A DNA stretch of 64,000 bases from Cohaesibacter gelatinilyticus (GCF_900215605.1 NZ_OBEL01000003.1:62001-126000), one strand, 5' to 3'; counted from the first letter of the stretch, positions 26,662-35,506 are shown. Numbers and translations: made by a program. The notes: a model not told the origin generated them from the sequence alone.

Positions 26662-27204
26662 ATGCGCGGATATTTTGCAATCGGAGTGGAAGGCTTATCC
26701 AAACAGGGCAATTTCGGCAATCTCGTCAGAACCGCCCATGCCTTTGGAGCCAGCTTCTTTTTCACGGTCTCCGCCGAGAAAATTTTCTCTCGTCAAGGAA
26801 CCGACACCTCACGCACATCTGATCATATTCCCTACTATCCATGGGCCAATGCCGACGAGATGATGCTGCCGAAGGATTGCCGCCTGGTTGGCGTGGAGCT
26901 GACCGATGATGCTGTTACCTTGCCTAGCTTTCGCCATCCCACAAAAGCAGCCTATATACTTGGCCCGGAAGCAGGAAGCCTCACGCAGAACATGCAGGAT
27001 CGTTGCGAATTCATCATCAAGATCCCAACAAAGTTCTGTCTCAATGTCGCGACGGCCGGCTCTATCATCATGTATGACCGCGTTCAATCCATGGGCGGGT
27101 TTTCCGAACGTCCGGTGCGCGCTGGCGGGCCCGCGGAAGAGAGAATTCACAAACATGGTCAGCCCAAATTTCGCTCAGGTGTGCCAGATGCTCTGAAAGG
27201 CTAG
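26662..27204 (+). CDS. SpoU/TrmH-type RNA methyltransferase
   Basis: A 180-residue SPOUT-fold methyltransferase. All three motifs are present: motif 1 GNFGNLVRTAHAFGA (catalytic Arg23), motif 2 YILGPEAGSL, and motif 3 IPTKFCLNVATAGSIIMYD, which form the knotted SAM site. It lacks an N-terminal RNA-binding extension, so it resembles TrmL-like minimal enzymes acting on tRNA or rRNA ribose 2'-OH; the target cannot be told. ATG 26662 follows CGAGGATC; an open frame continues upstream without family sequence. Confidence 0.88.
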   Translation: MRGYFAIGVEGLSKQGNFGNLVRTAHAFGASFFFTVSAEKIFSRQGTDTSRTSDHIPYYPWANADEMMLPKDCRLVGVELTDDAVTLPSFRHPTKAAYILGPEAGSLTQNMQDRCEFIIKIPTKFCLNVATAGSIIMYDRVQSMGGFSERPVRAGGPAEERIHKHGQPKFRSGVPDALKG

Positions 27205-27557
27205 AACCGAAATGTCATCCTTGGCCAAAAGAAGGGTTGGAGTTGCCAAGTTTGTCAATCTCTTGCCGCATTCTGCAACCAAGGTAAATTTGGAACGCGT
27301 CTTCGAAAAACTGAAGCACTTTTCGGATCAGGGCCCGTTTTAAAGAATAAAAGCCTGAAGCAAGTCTCGCGATTCACCAATTACTGGACATGCTTTAAGC
27401 GCAAAAAATGCTCTTGCAGGTGTCCTCCCGAACATTAAAGACAATTTTTTGCAAATGCTTCACGGTTTGGTAACCCCATTTTGGGTAAACCTAATATGAA
27501 TGAGTGGGCATTGCGCTCCACACGAATCCCAGTCGAACGAACGCACGACAGGTCGAT
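27205..27557. other. Gene-free stretch between TrmH-like and IalB-like genes
   Basis: It holds a diverged REP-like unit (27294-27399) and, downstream, an AT-rich segment with GGTTTGGTAACCCC and TGGGTAAACC that presumably includes the promoter of the next gene. I see no coding frame, RNA gene or strong terminator here. Confidence 0.55.
27294..27399 (+). repeat. REP-like unit with trailing hairpin, copy 3 (diverged)
   Basis: The core (27294-27340) contains GAAAAACTGAAGCACTTTTC and degraded edges. The trailing hairpin is imperfect, AAGCA.GTC with GAC.TGCTT, with a loop containing GCGATTCACC. It shares the ATTCA-type loop and the TGCTTTAA end with copies 4 and 5. Confidence 0.7.
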
Positions 27558-28070
27558 ATGAAAAGCTTGAAAATCCTTGGTGTAGCCACCCTATTCGCTC
27601 TTGCCTCCTCTGCCTCTTTTGCGCAGGGTTCTGCATCCCGTATCCAGCAGTTCAAGGACTGGGGCACCTATGTTCTGAATGACAGTCAGCGCGGCAAAAT
27701 GTGTTTTGCAGCCAGTCAGCCAAAAGATATGGAACCAAAGAATGTGAACCGTGACCCGGTTTACTTCTTCATCACCACCCGCCCTCGCGAAGGCGTCCGT
27801 GAAGAAGTCAATGTGATCACTGGCTATCCTTATAAGGAAGGCTCCAAGACCACCATTCAGATTGGCTCTGACAGTTTCTCCCTCTACACCTCCGGTGATG
27901 GGGCATGGCTGGAAAATGCCGCTGATGAGGCACGCTTGGTCAATGCTATGCGCCGTGGTTCCACCATGGTTGTCCGTGGCACGTCTCGCCGCGGCACTCT
28001 GACCATCGATACCTATTCTCTGGCTGGCATTACGGCTGCCACCAAGAAAGCACTGGAATCCTGCCAATAA
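27558..28070 (+). CDS. Invasion-associated locus B (IalB) family periplasmic protein
   Basis: A 170-residue exported protein. The signal peptide MKSLKILGVATLFALASSAS ends near SFAQG. The mature part begins with FKDWGTYVLNDSQRGKMCFA and contains PVYFFITTRPREGV, IGSDSFSLYTSGDGAWL and MVVRGTSRRGTLTIDTYSL, the pattern of the IalB family. IalB was named for red-cell invasion by Bartonella, but homologues are general in free-living Hyphomicrobiales and have no settled function. ATG 27558 is the only start that gives a normal signal peptide. Confidence 0.88.
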   Translation: MKSLKILGVATLFALASSASFAQGSASRIQQFKDWGTYVLNDSQRGKMCFAASQPKDMEPKNVNRDPVYFFITTRPREGVREEVNVITGYPYKEGSKTTIQIGSDSFSLYTSGDGAWLENAADEARLVNAMRRGSTMVVRGTSRRGTLTIDTYSLAGITAATKKALESCQ

Positions 28071-28409
28071 GTGGCAACCAGAGCGGAAATTTCGCCAAGA
28101 AAGAAGCTGACAAAGCAACCTTTCTGGCCTATAAGGCACAACAAGCGGCGTAAAACCATTGATGGTTTGCGCCGTTTTGCTATTGAAGCAGACCAAGAAC
28201 GACCTAATTAATCACACTTATTCACCCCCTGAATGATAATAAACTGTCACCAAGGGCAAAGCTGAGGTCCTTCCCTGCCCGGCTCACCGGCAAAGGATCC
28301 GTCTGGAATGGTGAATACATGGATTGAGCATACGCATTCCTGAACGGGACACCTGATTTGCGCTGCCAATCAACCTTGAAAAGAGGCCCTCAAATTGGGG
28401 GAGAGCCAG
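28071..28409. other. Gene-free stretch between IalB-like gene and rlmN
   Basis: After the IalB-like stop there is an imperfect hairpin (GCCAAGAAAG with CTTTCTGGCC, about 28095-28130) and then a terminator. The remaining 220 nt contain no coding frame I would support and presumably the rlmN promoter; no clear boxes are seen. Confidence 0.5.
28145..28182 (+). terminator. Terminator after the IalB-like gene
   Basis: CGGCG.AAAACCAT pairs with ATGGTTT.CGCCG around a 2-4 nt loop, with one or two interior mismatches, followed by TTTTGC. Confidence 0.7.
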
Positions 28410-29723
28410 ATGAGTGCAGAAGCAGCCGTAAACATTCAAGACACCACTTCCGATACCACAATTGTGGCAATCGAAACCCCTGCCCGTCCCGGAAATTGGG
28501 AAATTGCAGATCCTGCCAAAACCAATCTGGTAGGTATGGATCGCGATGATCTCGGCCAGGTTCTGGAAAGCATTGGCGTCAAACCAAAGCAGATTCGCAT
28601 GCGGGTCAATCAGCTTTGGCACTGGATTTATTTGCGTGGTGCAGCCAGCTTTGACGAAATGACCAATGTCTCCAAGGATCTGCGTGCCAAACTGGATGAA
28701 CAACACACCATTGCTCATCCGGAACTGGTTGCCGAACAGATTTCCGTTGATGGCACTCGCAAATGGCTGATTCGTTTTCCAGCCCGTGGTGCAGGCAAAC
28801 CGGTGGAAGTGGAAACCGTCTATATTCCAGATCAAAGCCGTGGCACGCTCTGCGTATCCAGTCAGGTCGGCTGCACCCTCAATTGCACATTCTGTCATAC
28901 CGGAACCCAAAAACTGGTTCGCAACCTCACCTCAGAAGAAATTATTGCCCAGCTGCGTATCGCGCGGGAAATGCTCAACGACTTCCCGGAGCGTGAACCC
29001 GAGACCGGTGCCATCGTACCAAAAACCGGTCGCTTTGTTTCCAATATCGTGATGATGGGCATGGGCGAGCCGCTCTACAATTATGATCATGTCAAAAAAG
29101 CATTGTTGATCATGTGTGATGGAGAAGGTCTTTCCATCTCCCGCCGCCGCATCACGCTGTCCACCTCCGGCCATGTGCCAAATATTGAACGTATCGGGGC
29201 AGAGACAGGCTGTGCATTGGCCATCTCCTTGCATGCCACCAATGATGAGCTGCGCGATGAATTGGTGCCGATCAACAAGAAATGGCCCTTGAGGGATCTG
29301 TTGGAAGCTTGCCGTACCTATCCCGGCGTATCGAACGCCAAACGTATCACCTTTGAATATGTGATGCTGAAAGGCGTGAACGATTCCCTGCATGATGCAG
29401 CAAAGCTGGTCAAATTGCTCAAAGGCATTCCCGCCAAAATCAACCTGATCCCGTTCAATCCCTGGCCCGGAACCCGATATGAATGCTCAGATTGGGACCA
29501 GATTGAAGAATTTGCCGATTTCATCAACAAGGCTGGCTACGCTTCCCCTGTCCGCACCCCACGCGGTCGCGATATCTTTGCTGCCTGCGGTCAGCTGAAA
29601 TCCGAGACCGAACGCTTGCGCAAAGTCGAGCGTGAGAAGCTCGAACTGGAAGCCTTGGAAAGAATGCGCCTTTCCAACCTTGCAGGAGACGGCTCCAGTG
29701 ACAATATGGAGGACGAGGAATAG
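28410..29723 (+). CDS. rlmN: Dual-specificity 23S rRNA/tRNA adenine-C2 methyltransferase
   Basis: RlmN is a radical-SAM enzyme that methylates A2503 of 23S rRNA and A37 of some tRNAs. The 437-residue protein has the RlmN N-terminal domain ([20 protein letters not shown]) and the iron-sulfur motif CTLNCTFC (C155, C159, C162). Also visible are [37 protein letters not shown] and the C-terminal [14 protein letters not shown] with its catalytic Cys. ATG 28410 follows GGGGGAGAG; an upstream TTG in frame is less likely. Confidence 0.96.
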   Translation: MSAEAAVNIQDTTSDTTIVAIETPARPGNWEIADPAKTNLVGMDRDDLGQVLESIGVKPKQIRMRVNQLWHWIYLRGAASFDEMTNVSKDLRAKLDEQHTIAHPELVAEQISVDGTRKWLIRFPARGAGKPVEVETVYIPDQSRGTLCVSSQVGCTLNCTFCHTGTQKLVRNLTSEEIIAQLRIAREMLNDFPEREPETGAIVPKTGRFVSNIVMMGMGEPLYNYDHVKKALLIMCDGEGLSISRRRITLSTSGHVPNIERIGAETGCALAISLHATNDELRDELVPINKKWPLRDLLEACRTYPGVSNAKRITFEYVMLKGVNDSLHDAAKLVKLLKGIPAKINLIPFNPWPGTRYECSDWDQIEEFADFINKAGYASPVRTPRGRDIFAACGQLKSETERLRKVEREKLELEALERMRLSNLAGDGSSDNMEDEE

Positions 29724-29785
29724 TCCTTGTCCCATAATTGCCAACGGCAAGACAGACCTGCATTTGCATCAAGATTGGAGAGAGT

Positions 29786-30238
29786 GTGAGCTTTTCCCGC
29801 ATAATTGCCCGCCTGATGATGGTACCAATCGGCCTTTTTTGTGCGATTCTCGCAACTGGCATCTTTCTGGCCTTCGCCTTGCTCACCATGGATCCTCATC
29901 AGGCATCCGATCCGGAAATTCAGTCCATTTTCACCCTGTTCTGGGGTGTCGTTATTGCCGCAATGCTTGGTCCGCTGTCAGCAACCCCGACATTGGCATT
30001 CCTGCTGGTGGCTGAATTGCTATCCTGGCGTAGCCTCTATATCTATCTCGGCTTCGGTCTCGCCTTGTCCCTCTTTGCCTTCCATCTGCCACAAGAAGCC
30101 CAGGATCAGGTTGCAACCGCCCTAGATATGCGAGCCATGGCTTCAGGTCTTGTCGGAGGTTTTGTCTATTGGCTGATTGCCGGTCGTGGAGCCGGCGTGG
30201 TCAAACGCAATGCAGCCAACAAGCCAAAATCTTTCTGA
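29786..30238 (+). CDS. Polytopic small membrane protein, unknown function
   Basis: A 150-residue protein with about four hydrophobic helices: IARLMMVPIGLFCAILATGI, IFTLFWGVVIAAMLGP, a third at about 75-105 (SLYIYLGFGLALSLFAF) and ASGLVGGFVYWLIAG. The start is inferred as GTG 29786, which follows TTGGAGAGA closely; upstream in-frame sequence is not membrane-like. It follows rlmN by 62 nt on the same strand and may be co-transcribed. No family name is evident. Confidence 0.7.
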   Translation: MSFSRIIARLMMVPIGLFCAILATGIFLAFALLTMDPHQASDPEIQSIFTLFWGVVIAAMLGPLSATPTLAFLLVAELLSWRSLYIYLGFGLALSLFAFHLPQEAQDQVATALDMRAMASGLVGGFVYWLIAGRGAGVVKRNAANKPKSF

Positions 30239-30272
30239 CGCCTGACCCTGCTCTATCGCTTGCCAGGCAATA

Positions 30273-30379
30273 AGAGCGTGTTCCCGAAAAGTTGAAGCAC
30301 TTTTCGGATAAGAACTCGCTTTGGATCAAAGAGTTAAAGCACTACTCACGATTCAACGATTGTGAGAAGTGCTTTAAAC
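30273..30379 (+). repeat. REP-like unit with trailing hairpin, copy 4
   Basis: The best-preserved copy. The core (30273-30322) is GAGCGTGTTCCCGAAAAGTT..GAAGCACTTTTCGGATAAG followed by AACTCGCTT. The second hairpin (30334-30378) has a long stem, TTAAAGCACT.CTCAC with GTGAG.AGTGCTTTAA, with one A-A mismatch and loop GATTCAACGATT. It separates the rlmN unit from dctB. Confidence 0.92.
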
Positions 30380-30427
30380 TTGGCTTTTCAAACCAGATCG
30401 TAATAATAGCCCCATCTTGTCACCCTC

Positions 30428-32317
30428 ATGCAGTGCCCAAAGATGGATCAATCCACCAAAACAATCCGCCATCACAACAAACCGCGGGATCAGCGCGCCC
30501 TTTGGGTCGTCGGACTGATGCTGGTCGGGGCTATTTTGGTGGCATCTTATGTTTATTTACGCACTCACTATAGCCAGGTTGCAACCGATCTTGCAGCGGA
30601 GCGTCTGGCTCTGCACCGCGCATTTCTCTCCGCCGAATTGGAGAAATACAAATATCTTCCCTTTGTTTTGGCAAAGGATTCCACCGTCCAGACATTACTG
30701 GTACAACATCAGCAAAAAAGCCCACATGCAAAACAGCAAGGAGATCTGGTCAATCGACGCTTCGCCAGTTTTGTCAAACAATCCGGAGCGGCAGCACTGT
30801 ACCTGATGGATCCATCAGGCCTGACCATCGCCTCCTCCAATTTCAGGGATTCAACCTCCTTTATCGGCAATAATTATTCCTTCCGCCCCTATTTCAAGGA
30901 CGCCTTGAACAGCAGGGATGGTGCATTTTTCGCCGTAGGTGTCACCACCAGAACCAGAGGCATGTTCTATTCCAGTCCGGTTCGACAAAATGGCAAAGTG
31001 ATTGGTGTCATGGCGGTCAAGGTCGATTTCAGTCCGCTTGAGCAAAGCTGGCAGGAAGCCCGGGAAACAGTCTTTGTCACCGATCAACGAGGCATCGTCG
31101 TTCTATCCAGCGATAGACAATATCTCTACCATGTGGTCGGACCTCTATCCGATGGGGATCTGCAGACAATTCGCAAGGAACGCCAATTCGCCGAAAATGA
31201 CCTTCCCCCTCTGCATCACGGGGCCAGATCACTATATGATGCCAGTGAGATTTCTCTCGATGGTACAGCTTTCATCCATCAATCGCGCAAGATGGCCAGC
31301 CAGACCTGGACCTTGCACTATCTCACCCCGGCATCCGAGGTCGAAAAACGCAGCCTGTCTGCACTGGCGTTGGAAGGATTGGCGCTCTCATCCCTGTTGG
31401 TTCTGTTTCTCTATTTGCGTGGCACGAATCTGAAACGTCAATCCCTGCGTGCCCAGGCTGACGCCAAAATGCAACGCCGGCTCAATCAACGTCTCGAACG
31501 TGAGATCGAAGAACGCAAACGGACAGAGGAAGAATTGCGTGCCACCCAGGGCAATCTCATCCATGCATCAAAAATGGCCTCGCTGGGTCATATGTCAGCA
31601 ACCATTTCTCACGAAATCAACCAGCATATTGCCGCCGCAACCACCTTCATTGCAGGCATGAAGATGTTGATGAAACAATCCCGTCTGGATGAAGCAAGCG
31701 GCACGTTGGAACGAATCGATAGCCTGATGAAACGCATGACGGCCATCACACGCCAGTTGAAGGCTTTTTCCCGCAAATCAGACCAGCATCAAAGTCCACT
31801 CAATCTGCAGGATGCGGTGACGAGCGCCTTGGCCGTTGCCGAGCCGCGTCTCAAAACACTGGATGTTCACCTCACCATCAAACCTTTCCATACTCCTTTG
31901 ATGATCATGGGGGATCGTGGCCAAATGGAGCAGGTTTTCCTCAATATCCTGCAAAATGCCATCGATGCGGTGTCTGATCAATCGGTCCGCAAAATCATCC
32001 TGACCATGACCAATATGGACGAAATGGCCAAAATCAGCATCCACGATTCAGGGCCGGGATTGTCACAGGATATCGAGACCACTTTGTTTGATCCGTTCGT
32101 TACAACGAAACCTCATGGCGATGGTCTGGGTCTGGGACTTGCCATCTCCACCAAAATTGTCGAGAGTTTTGGCGGCGGCCTGAGTGCACAAAACAGCAAC
32201 CAGCAGGGCATGGGTGCCATTTTCACGGTCCAATTGCCACTTCTGCCCGCAAAATCAAAAAAACAGAGCCAAACCAGTCTTTCTGTCACGAAACTTGAAG
32301 AAACAGGGGCCTCATGA
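30428..32317 (+). CDS. dctB: C4-dicarboxylate-type sensor histidine kinase (DctB-like)
   Basis: The 629-residue kinase has two membrane helices (about 25-44 and 312-330) around a periplasmic Cache-type sensor domain with FIGNNYSFRPYFKDAL and the GAFFAVGVTTRTRG binding segment, as in DctB. A coiled coil (340-375) precedes the dimerisation domain with phospho-accepting H395 in ISHEINQ. The ATPase boxes are QVFLNILQNAIDAV, IHDSGPGL and GDGLGLGLAIS. The H-box has NQH where family members usually have NQP. The stop overlaps the dctD start by ATGA. An alternative start is ATG 30443; neither has a clear ribosome site. Confidence 0.92.
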   Translation: MQCPKMDQSTKTIRHHNKPRDQRALWVVGLMLVGAILVASYVYLRTHYSQVATDLAAERLALHRAFLSAELEKYKYLPFVLAKDSTVQTLLVQHQQKSPHAKQQGDLVNRRFASFVKQSGAAALYLMDPSGLTIASSNFRDSTSFIGNNYSFRPYFKDALNSRDGAFFAVGVTTRTRGMFYSSPVRQNGKVIGVMAVKVDFSPLEQSWQEARETVFVTDQRGIVVLSSDRQYLYHVVGPLSDGDLQTIRKERQFAENDLPPLHHGARSLYDASEISLDGTAFIHQSRKMASQTWTLHYLTPASEVEKRSLSALALEGLALSSLLVLFLYLRGTNLKRQSLRAQADAKMQRRLNQRLEREIEERKRTEEELRATQGNLIHASKMASLGHMSATISHEINQHIAAATTFIAGMKMLMKQSRLDEASGTLERIDSLMKRMTAITRQLKAFSRKSDQHQSPLNLQDAVTSALAVAEPRLKTLDVHLTIKPFHTPLMIMGDRGQMEQVFLNILQNAIDAVSDQSVRKIILTMTNMDEMAKISIHDSGPGLSQDIETTLFDPFVTTKPHGDGLGLGLAISTKIVESFGGGLSAQNSNQQGMGAIFTVQLPLLPAKSKKQSQTSLSVTKLEETGAS

Positions 32318-33702
32318 ATATTGCACCCACCACGCCCAAAGGTCCCGTCATTCTTGTTGATGATCAGAGCGATATGCGTGCATCCATCGCTCAATTCTTT
32401 GGCCTCGCAGGCTATCAGGTACAGGAATATTCACGCGCACAAGATGCTCTTGCCCACATCACCAAGGAATTTGAAGGCATCATATTGAGCGATATCAAGA
32501 TGCCCGACATGGATGGTCATGATCTTCTCTCTCATTGCCAGAAGATAGACAGGGAATTGCCGGTCATTCTGATCACAGGCCATGGCGATGTGCCAATGGC
32601 AGTTTCTGCCATGCGCGCGGGAGCTTATGACTTCATCGAAAAGCCATTCGACCCGGAACTTCTTGTCGATATCGTCGCCCGTGCATGTGACAAGCGCAAT
32701 CTCGTTATGGAAAACAGACGCTTGCGCCACAATCTGGATGAGGCCGGACAATTGGGCGGACGCCTGGTCGGAACATCCGAAGTCATGCATCGTTTGCGTG
32801 AGGATATTCTGACCTTTGCACAGACGGATGCCTCCATTCTGATCGTAGGCGAGACGGGCACCGGCAAGGAATTGGTCGCCCGCGCTCTGCATGATCAATC
32901 CTCGCGCAAGGACCATGACTTCGCCGCCATCAATTGTGCCGCCATTCCGGAAAGCATGTTCGAAAGCGAAGTCTTTGGCCATGAAGCAGGAGCCTTCACT
33001 GGAGCCAATAACCAGCGCGCAGGCTGGTTCGAACAGGCGGACAAGGGAACCCTCTTTTTGGATGAATTGTCAGCATTACCAGTAGGATTACAGCCCAAGC
33101 TCCTCCGTGCCCTGCAAGAAAGAGAGATCACACGGCTTGGTGGTTCAAAGCTTCTGCCTGTCGATATCCGTGTGATTTCCGCAACCAATCTGGACTTGGA
33201 AAAGGCTGCCAATGAGGGGGACTTCCGGTCAGATCTTCTCTATCGCCTCAACAGCGTGGAGCTGCATATTCCGCCTTTAAGAGAGCGTGGAGAAGATGTT
33301 CTGATCCTGTTTGATCTTTTCACATACCGTTTTGGACAACGATATAATCGGTCCAGCCCGACACCGGACGCAACCGATCGTCTGGCGTTGTTATCCTATA
33401 CATGGCCAGGCAATGTGCGCCAGCTCATCAATATTGCCGAACGCTATGTGTTGCGAAATATCCGAAAGACCACAAGCGTAGAGGAGTTGCTCAATGGCTC
33501 TGCCAGTTCTGAAAACACACTGAGCGATTCCCCCATTTCCTTGAAAGAGCGCATGGAAGCCTTTGAGGCAGCCTTGATCCGTCAAACACTGAACGAGACA
33601 TCAGGCAACATTGCCAAAGCCATGGAAAGACTGGATTTGCCGCGGCGAACCTTGAATGAAAAGATGGCCAAATATGCCATTGAACGTTCGGATTTCTTAT
33701 AA
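32314..33702 (+). CDS. dctD: Sigma-54-dependent response regulator (DctD-like)
   Basis: This 462-residue NtrC-type activator has a receiver domain with phospho-acceptor D60 (ILSDIKMPDMDG), an AAA+ domain with Walker A GETGTGKE, the sigma-54 contact loop GAFTGA and LFLDELSALP, and a C-terminal Fis-type helix-turn-helix (GNIAKAMERLDLPRRTL). It is translationally coupled to dctB. The only sigma-54 promoter seen nearby is before dctP, so DctBD very probably controls the TRAP transporter that follows. Confidence 0.95.
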   Translation: MNIAPTTPKGPVILVDDQSDMRASIAQFFGLAGYQVQEYSRAQDALAHITKEFEGIILSDIKMPDMDGHDLLSHCQKIDRELPVILITGHGDVPMAVSAMRAGAYDFIEKPFDPELLVDIVARACDKRNLVMENRRLRHNLDEAGQLGGRLVGTSEVMHRLREDILTFAQTDASILIVGETGTGKELVARALHDQSSRKDHDFAAINCAAIPESMFESEVFGHEAGAFTGANNQRAGWFEQADKGTLFLDELSALPVGLQPKLLRALQEREITRLGGSKLLPVDIRVISATNLDLEKAANEGDFRSDLLYRLNSVELHIPPLRERGEDVLILFDLFTYRFGQRYNRSSPTPDATDRLALLSYTWPGNVRQLINIAERYVLRNIRKTTSVEELLNGSASSENTLSDSPISLKERMEAFEAALIRQTLNETSGNIAKAMERLDLPRRTLNEKMAKYAIERSDFL

Positions 33703-33875
33703 GTTCGTTCCAAAGCAATATTTGCAGCAATCTGGGCTAAGGGTCCATATTTTGATATTATATCAACGAAGGGAAAGAATGCCCCATATGACCGAACTTT
33801 TCGGGCTTTGTGGCAAGGAGCGGGTGCCGTCTTGGTCTGACTGACCACAAGGCAGCGGCGACGCAGTCCACGAAG

Positions 33876-34001
33876 CTTGAAAATCCGGCCTTTGGTGTTT
33901 TTCGATTGCTCGCTGAACATCGTTATCTTTCTTCCGAAAATGCCCCGGCATTGTCCGTCGAAAGCTGCCTTGTCAGCGAGCAATCGAAAAGCATCCTATG
34001 G
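33876..34001 (-). repeat. Covarying 126-nt structured element, copy B
   Basis: The reverse complement of this stretch aligns gap-free to 10567-10692. Here 33974-33990 pairs perfectly with 33899-33915 (17 bp). The 30-nt core (33948-33977) and TCGTTATCTT (33920-33929) are identical to copy A, as is the outer flank CCATAGGATG; the other flank matches 14 of 17. The helix uses different bases than copy A but the same pairing register. An open minus-strand frame crosses it (ADKAAFDGQCR shared with copy A), but that frame in copy A stops soon after and lacks a start. Confidence 0.8.
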
Positions 34002-34177
34002 GTTATTGTTCCCCCTCGTTGGTATTACCTGCTTTTGCGAAACATGGAAGGGGCATCAATGGTGGCACGCCTTTTGCTCTTCAACGGGCCATCCACCAAA
34101 ATGCCATCACAAGAGCAATCGCCATGGTCGATATATCTGGCTCGAAGAATCAGCCCGCCAATACCGAAATCTCTATT

Positions 34178-34213
34178 AGGACGTAGGCTCATAAATGAAC
34201 TGGATTTGGCGTC
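34178..34213 (+). repeat. Solitary end of the 265-nt inverted-repeat element
   Basis: It matches 32 of 36 positions with 42782-42817, starting AGGACGTAGGCTCATAAATG and ending GGATTTGGCGTC. No matching second end is seen downstream before dctP, so it looks like a truncated or solo copy of that element or of a parent insertion sequence. Confidence 0.75.
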
Positions 34214-34277
34214 CTGGAATATAAGATCAATCAGATTACCCATAGGCGGGTTTTTGCTCGACCACATCTCGACATAG

Positions 34278-34321
34278 GCGAAAATCCGCTCACATTATCC
34301 TCAATGCGGCAATAAATTCGC
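34278..34321 (+). promoter_or_regulatory. Candidate DctD binding sites upstream of dctP
   Basis: Two similar half-palindromes, GCGAAAATCCGC (34278-34289) and GCGGCAATAAATTCGC (34306-34321), lie about 65-100 nt before the predicted transcription start. They resemble the GCGnAAnnCCGC-like sites reported for rhizobial DctD and sit at a usual distance for a sigma-54 enhancer. Function is inferred. Confidence 0.5.
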
Positions 34322-34352
34322 TTCTTTGCCTTGCATCTTTGCAAAATTCAAG

Positions 34353-34370
34353 TTGGCATGGTGTTTGCTA
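34353..34370 (+). promoter_or_regulatory. Sigma-54 (-24/-12) promoter of dctP
   Basis: TTGGCATGGTGTTTGCTA has GG at 34555-type position -24 (34355-34356) and GC at -12 (34367-34368) with the correct spacing and the consensus TGGCAnG..TTGC. It lies 84 nt before the dctP start. Together with the adjacent DctD-like activator this is a convincing regulatory pair. Confidence 0.88.
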
Positions 34371-34453
34371 CAATGCTGATCAAGACCTTCTGGACATTAC
34401 TCGAGGCAATGACCAGACGAAAGAAAAACAACAAGTGACATAGGGAGGAAAAC

Positions 34454-35467
34454 ATGTCCTTGAAGAAACTGCTTACCACCACCACCGTCATTGGCATGGC
34501 TGCTCTGTTTGTAGGCGAAGCTGCCGCTGCAGATGTAACCTGGAACGTATCCCTCTGGGGCAAACGTCGCGCCTTTACCGAGCATGTTGAGAAACTGGCT
34601 GAATTGGTCAATGCAAAGACCAATGGTACATTCGAGATCAAGCTTCATTATGGTGCAGCTCTCTCCAAATCTCGTGAAAATCTTGACGGCATTTCCATCG
34701 GTGCATTCGAGATGGCTCAGTTCTGCGCCTCCTATCATGCAGACAAGAACCCATCCATCACCGTTCTGGAACTGCCATTCCTGGGCGTGCCAGATCTGGA
34801 AACCCAGATCAAACTGGACAAGCTGGTCTATGCAACCGATGCCGTGAAAAAAGATCTGGGCCGTTGGAATGCAGAAATCCTGATGTCTTCCCCAATGCCA
34901 CAATATAACTTTGTGGGTCGTGGCGATGCTCCAAAAAGCCTGAAAGACTTTGAAGGTATGCGCGTTCGCGCTCTTGGTGGCGTTGGCGCTGCCATGAAGA
35001 CAATCGGTGCTGTTCCAACCACCGTGACCGCGTCTGAAACCTATCAGGCAATCGAATCCGGCACTGTTCAGGCAGCATCCTTTGCTCCACATGCTCACTT
35101 GGCCTTCAAGACAGTCGAAGCTGGCAAATGGTACACCACCAACCTCAATCCAGGCACCGTGAACTGCCCGGTTGTCGCCAACACCGATGCGCTGGCAGCT
35201 CTGTCCGATGACCATAAGAAAGCTCTGATGGATTCCATCGATGAAGCCTATGCTCATTACGTTGCCAATTATGCCAAGCTGAACGAAAAGTTTGCAGCTG
35301 AGCTGGATAAGCTGGGCATCGAAAAAGTGACTTTCAATGCAGACGAGCTGGCGGCCTTCAAAGCTGCGGCGGGCAAGCCAAACTGGGATAAATGGCTGGC
35401 TGACATGAAGGCAAAAGGCGTTCCGGGCGATGACTTGTTCAAGCTCGTTCAGGACAACTTGAAATAA
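34454..35467 (+). CDS. dctP: TRAP transporter substrate-binding protein
   Basis: A 337-residue periplasmic binding protein of the DctP family. It has a signal peptide (MSLKKLLTTTTVIGMAALFV) cleaved near EAAAA. The mature protein contains RVRALGGVGAAMKTIGAVPTT (split: RVRALGG, then GAVPTTVTASETYQAIESG), the conserved carboxylate-binding Arg region and quasi-repeat seen in TRAP receptors. The ribosome site GGGAGGAA is strong, fitting the high dose of binding protein. Regulation by a DctB-like sensor suggests an organic acid ligand, but the exact substrate cannot be told. Confidence 0.95.
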   Translation: MSLKKLLTTTTVIGMAALFVGEAAAADVTWNVSLWGKRRAFTEHVEKLAELVNAKTNGTFEIKLHYGAALSKSRENLDGISIGAFEMAQFCASYHADKNPSITVLELPFLGVPDLETQIKLDKLVYATDAVKKDLGRWNAEILMSSPMPQYNFVGRGDAPKSLKDFEGMRVRALGGVGAAMKTIGAVPTTVTASETYQAIESGTVQAASFAPHAHLAFKTVEAGKWYTTNLNPGTVNCPVVANTDALAALSDDHKKALMDSIDEAYAHYVANYAKLNEKFAAELDKLGIEKVTFNADELAAFKAAAGKPNWDKWLADMKAKGVPGDDLFKLVQDNLK

Positions 35468-35506
35468 GACCGCTCCTTGCGAGTAGATCCTGAATTTGGA
35501 TTACAT

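Larger units (their letters stand above)
33703..34453. other. 750-nt gene-free region between dctD and dctP
   Basis: From left to right: TTGATATTATATCAA palindrome near 33752, the covarying element copy B (33876-34001, minus), and an unexplained segment with short inverted repeats (TTGCTCTT with AAGAGCAA near 34070-34120). Then come a 36-nt end sequence shared with the 265-nt element (34178-34213), two candidate DctD sites and the sigma-54 promoter. Frames that can be drawn here lack recognisable domains; I regard the region as a landing place for repeats in front of the dctP promoter. Confidence 0.6.

Noticed and set aside
33582-33983. Minus-strand frame of 133 codons over the end of dctD and copy B of the repeat
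   Set aside because: It overlaps dctD antisense, has no recognisable domain, and the equivalent frame in copy A lacks a start and stops early. The shared peptide follows from the shared nucleotide core.
33998-34267. Short frames on both strands between copy B and the dctP promoter, possibly transposase remnants
   Set aside because: I could not recognise any transposase motif such as DDE or an HTH in either translation.
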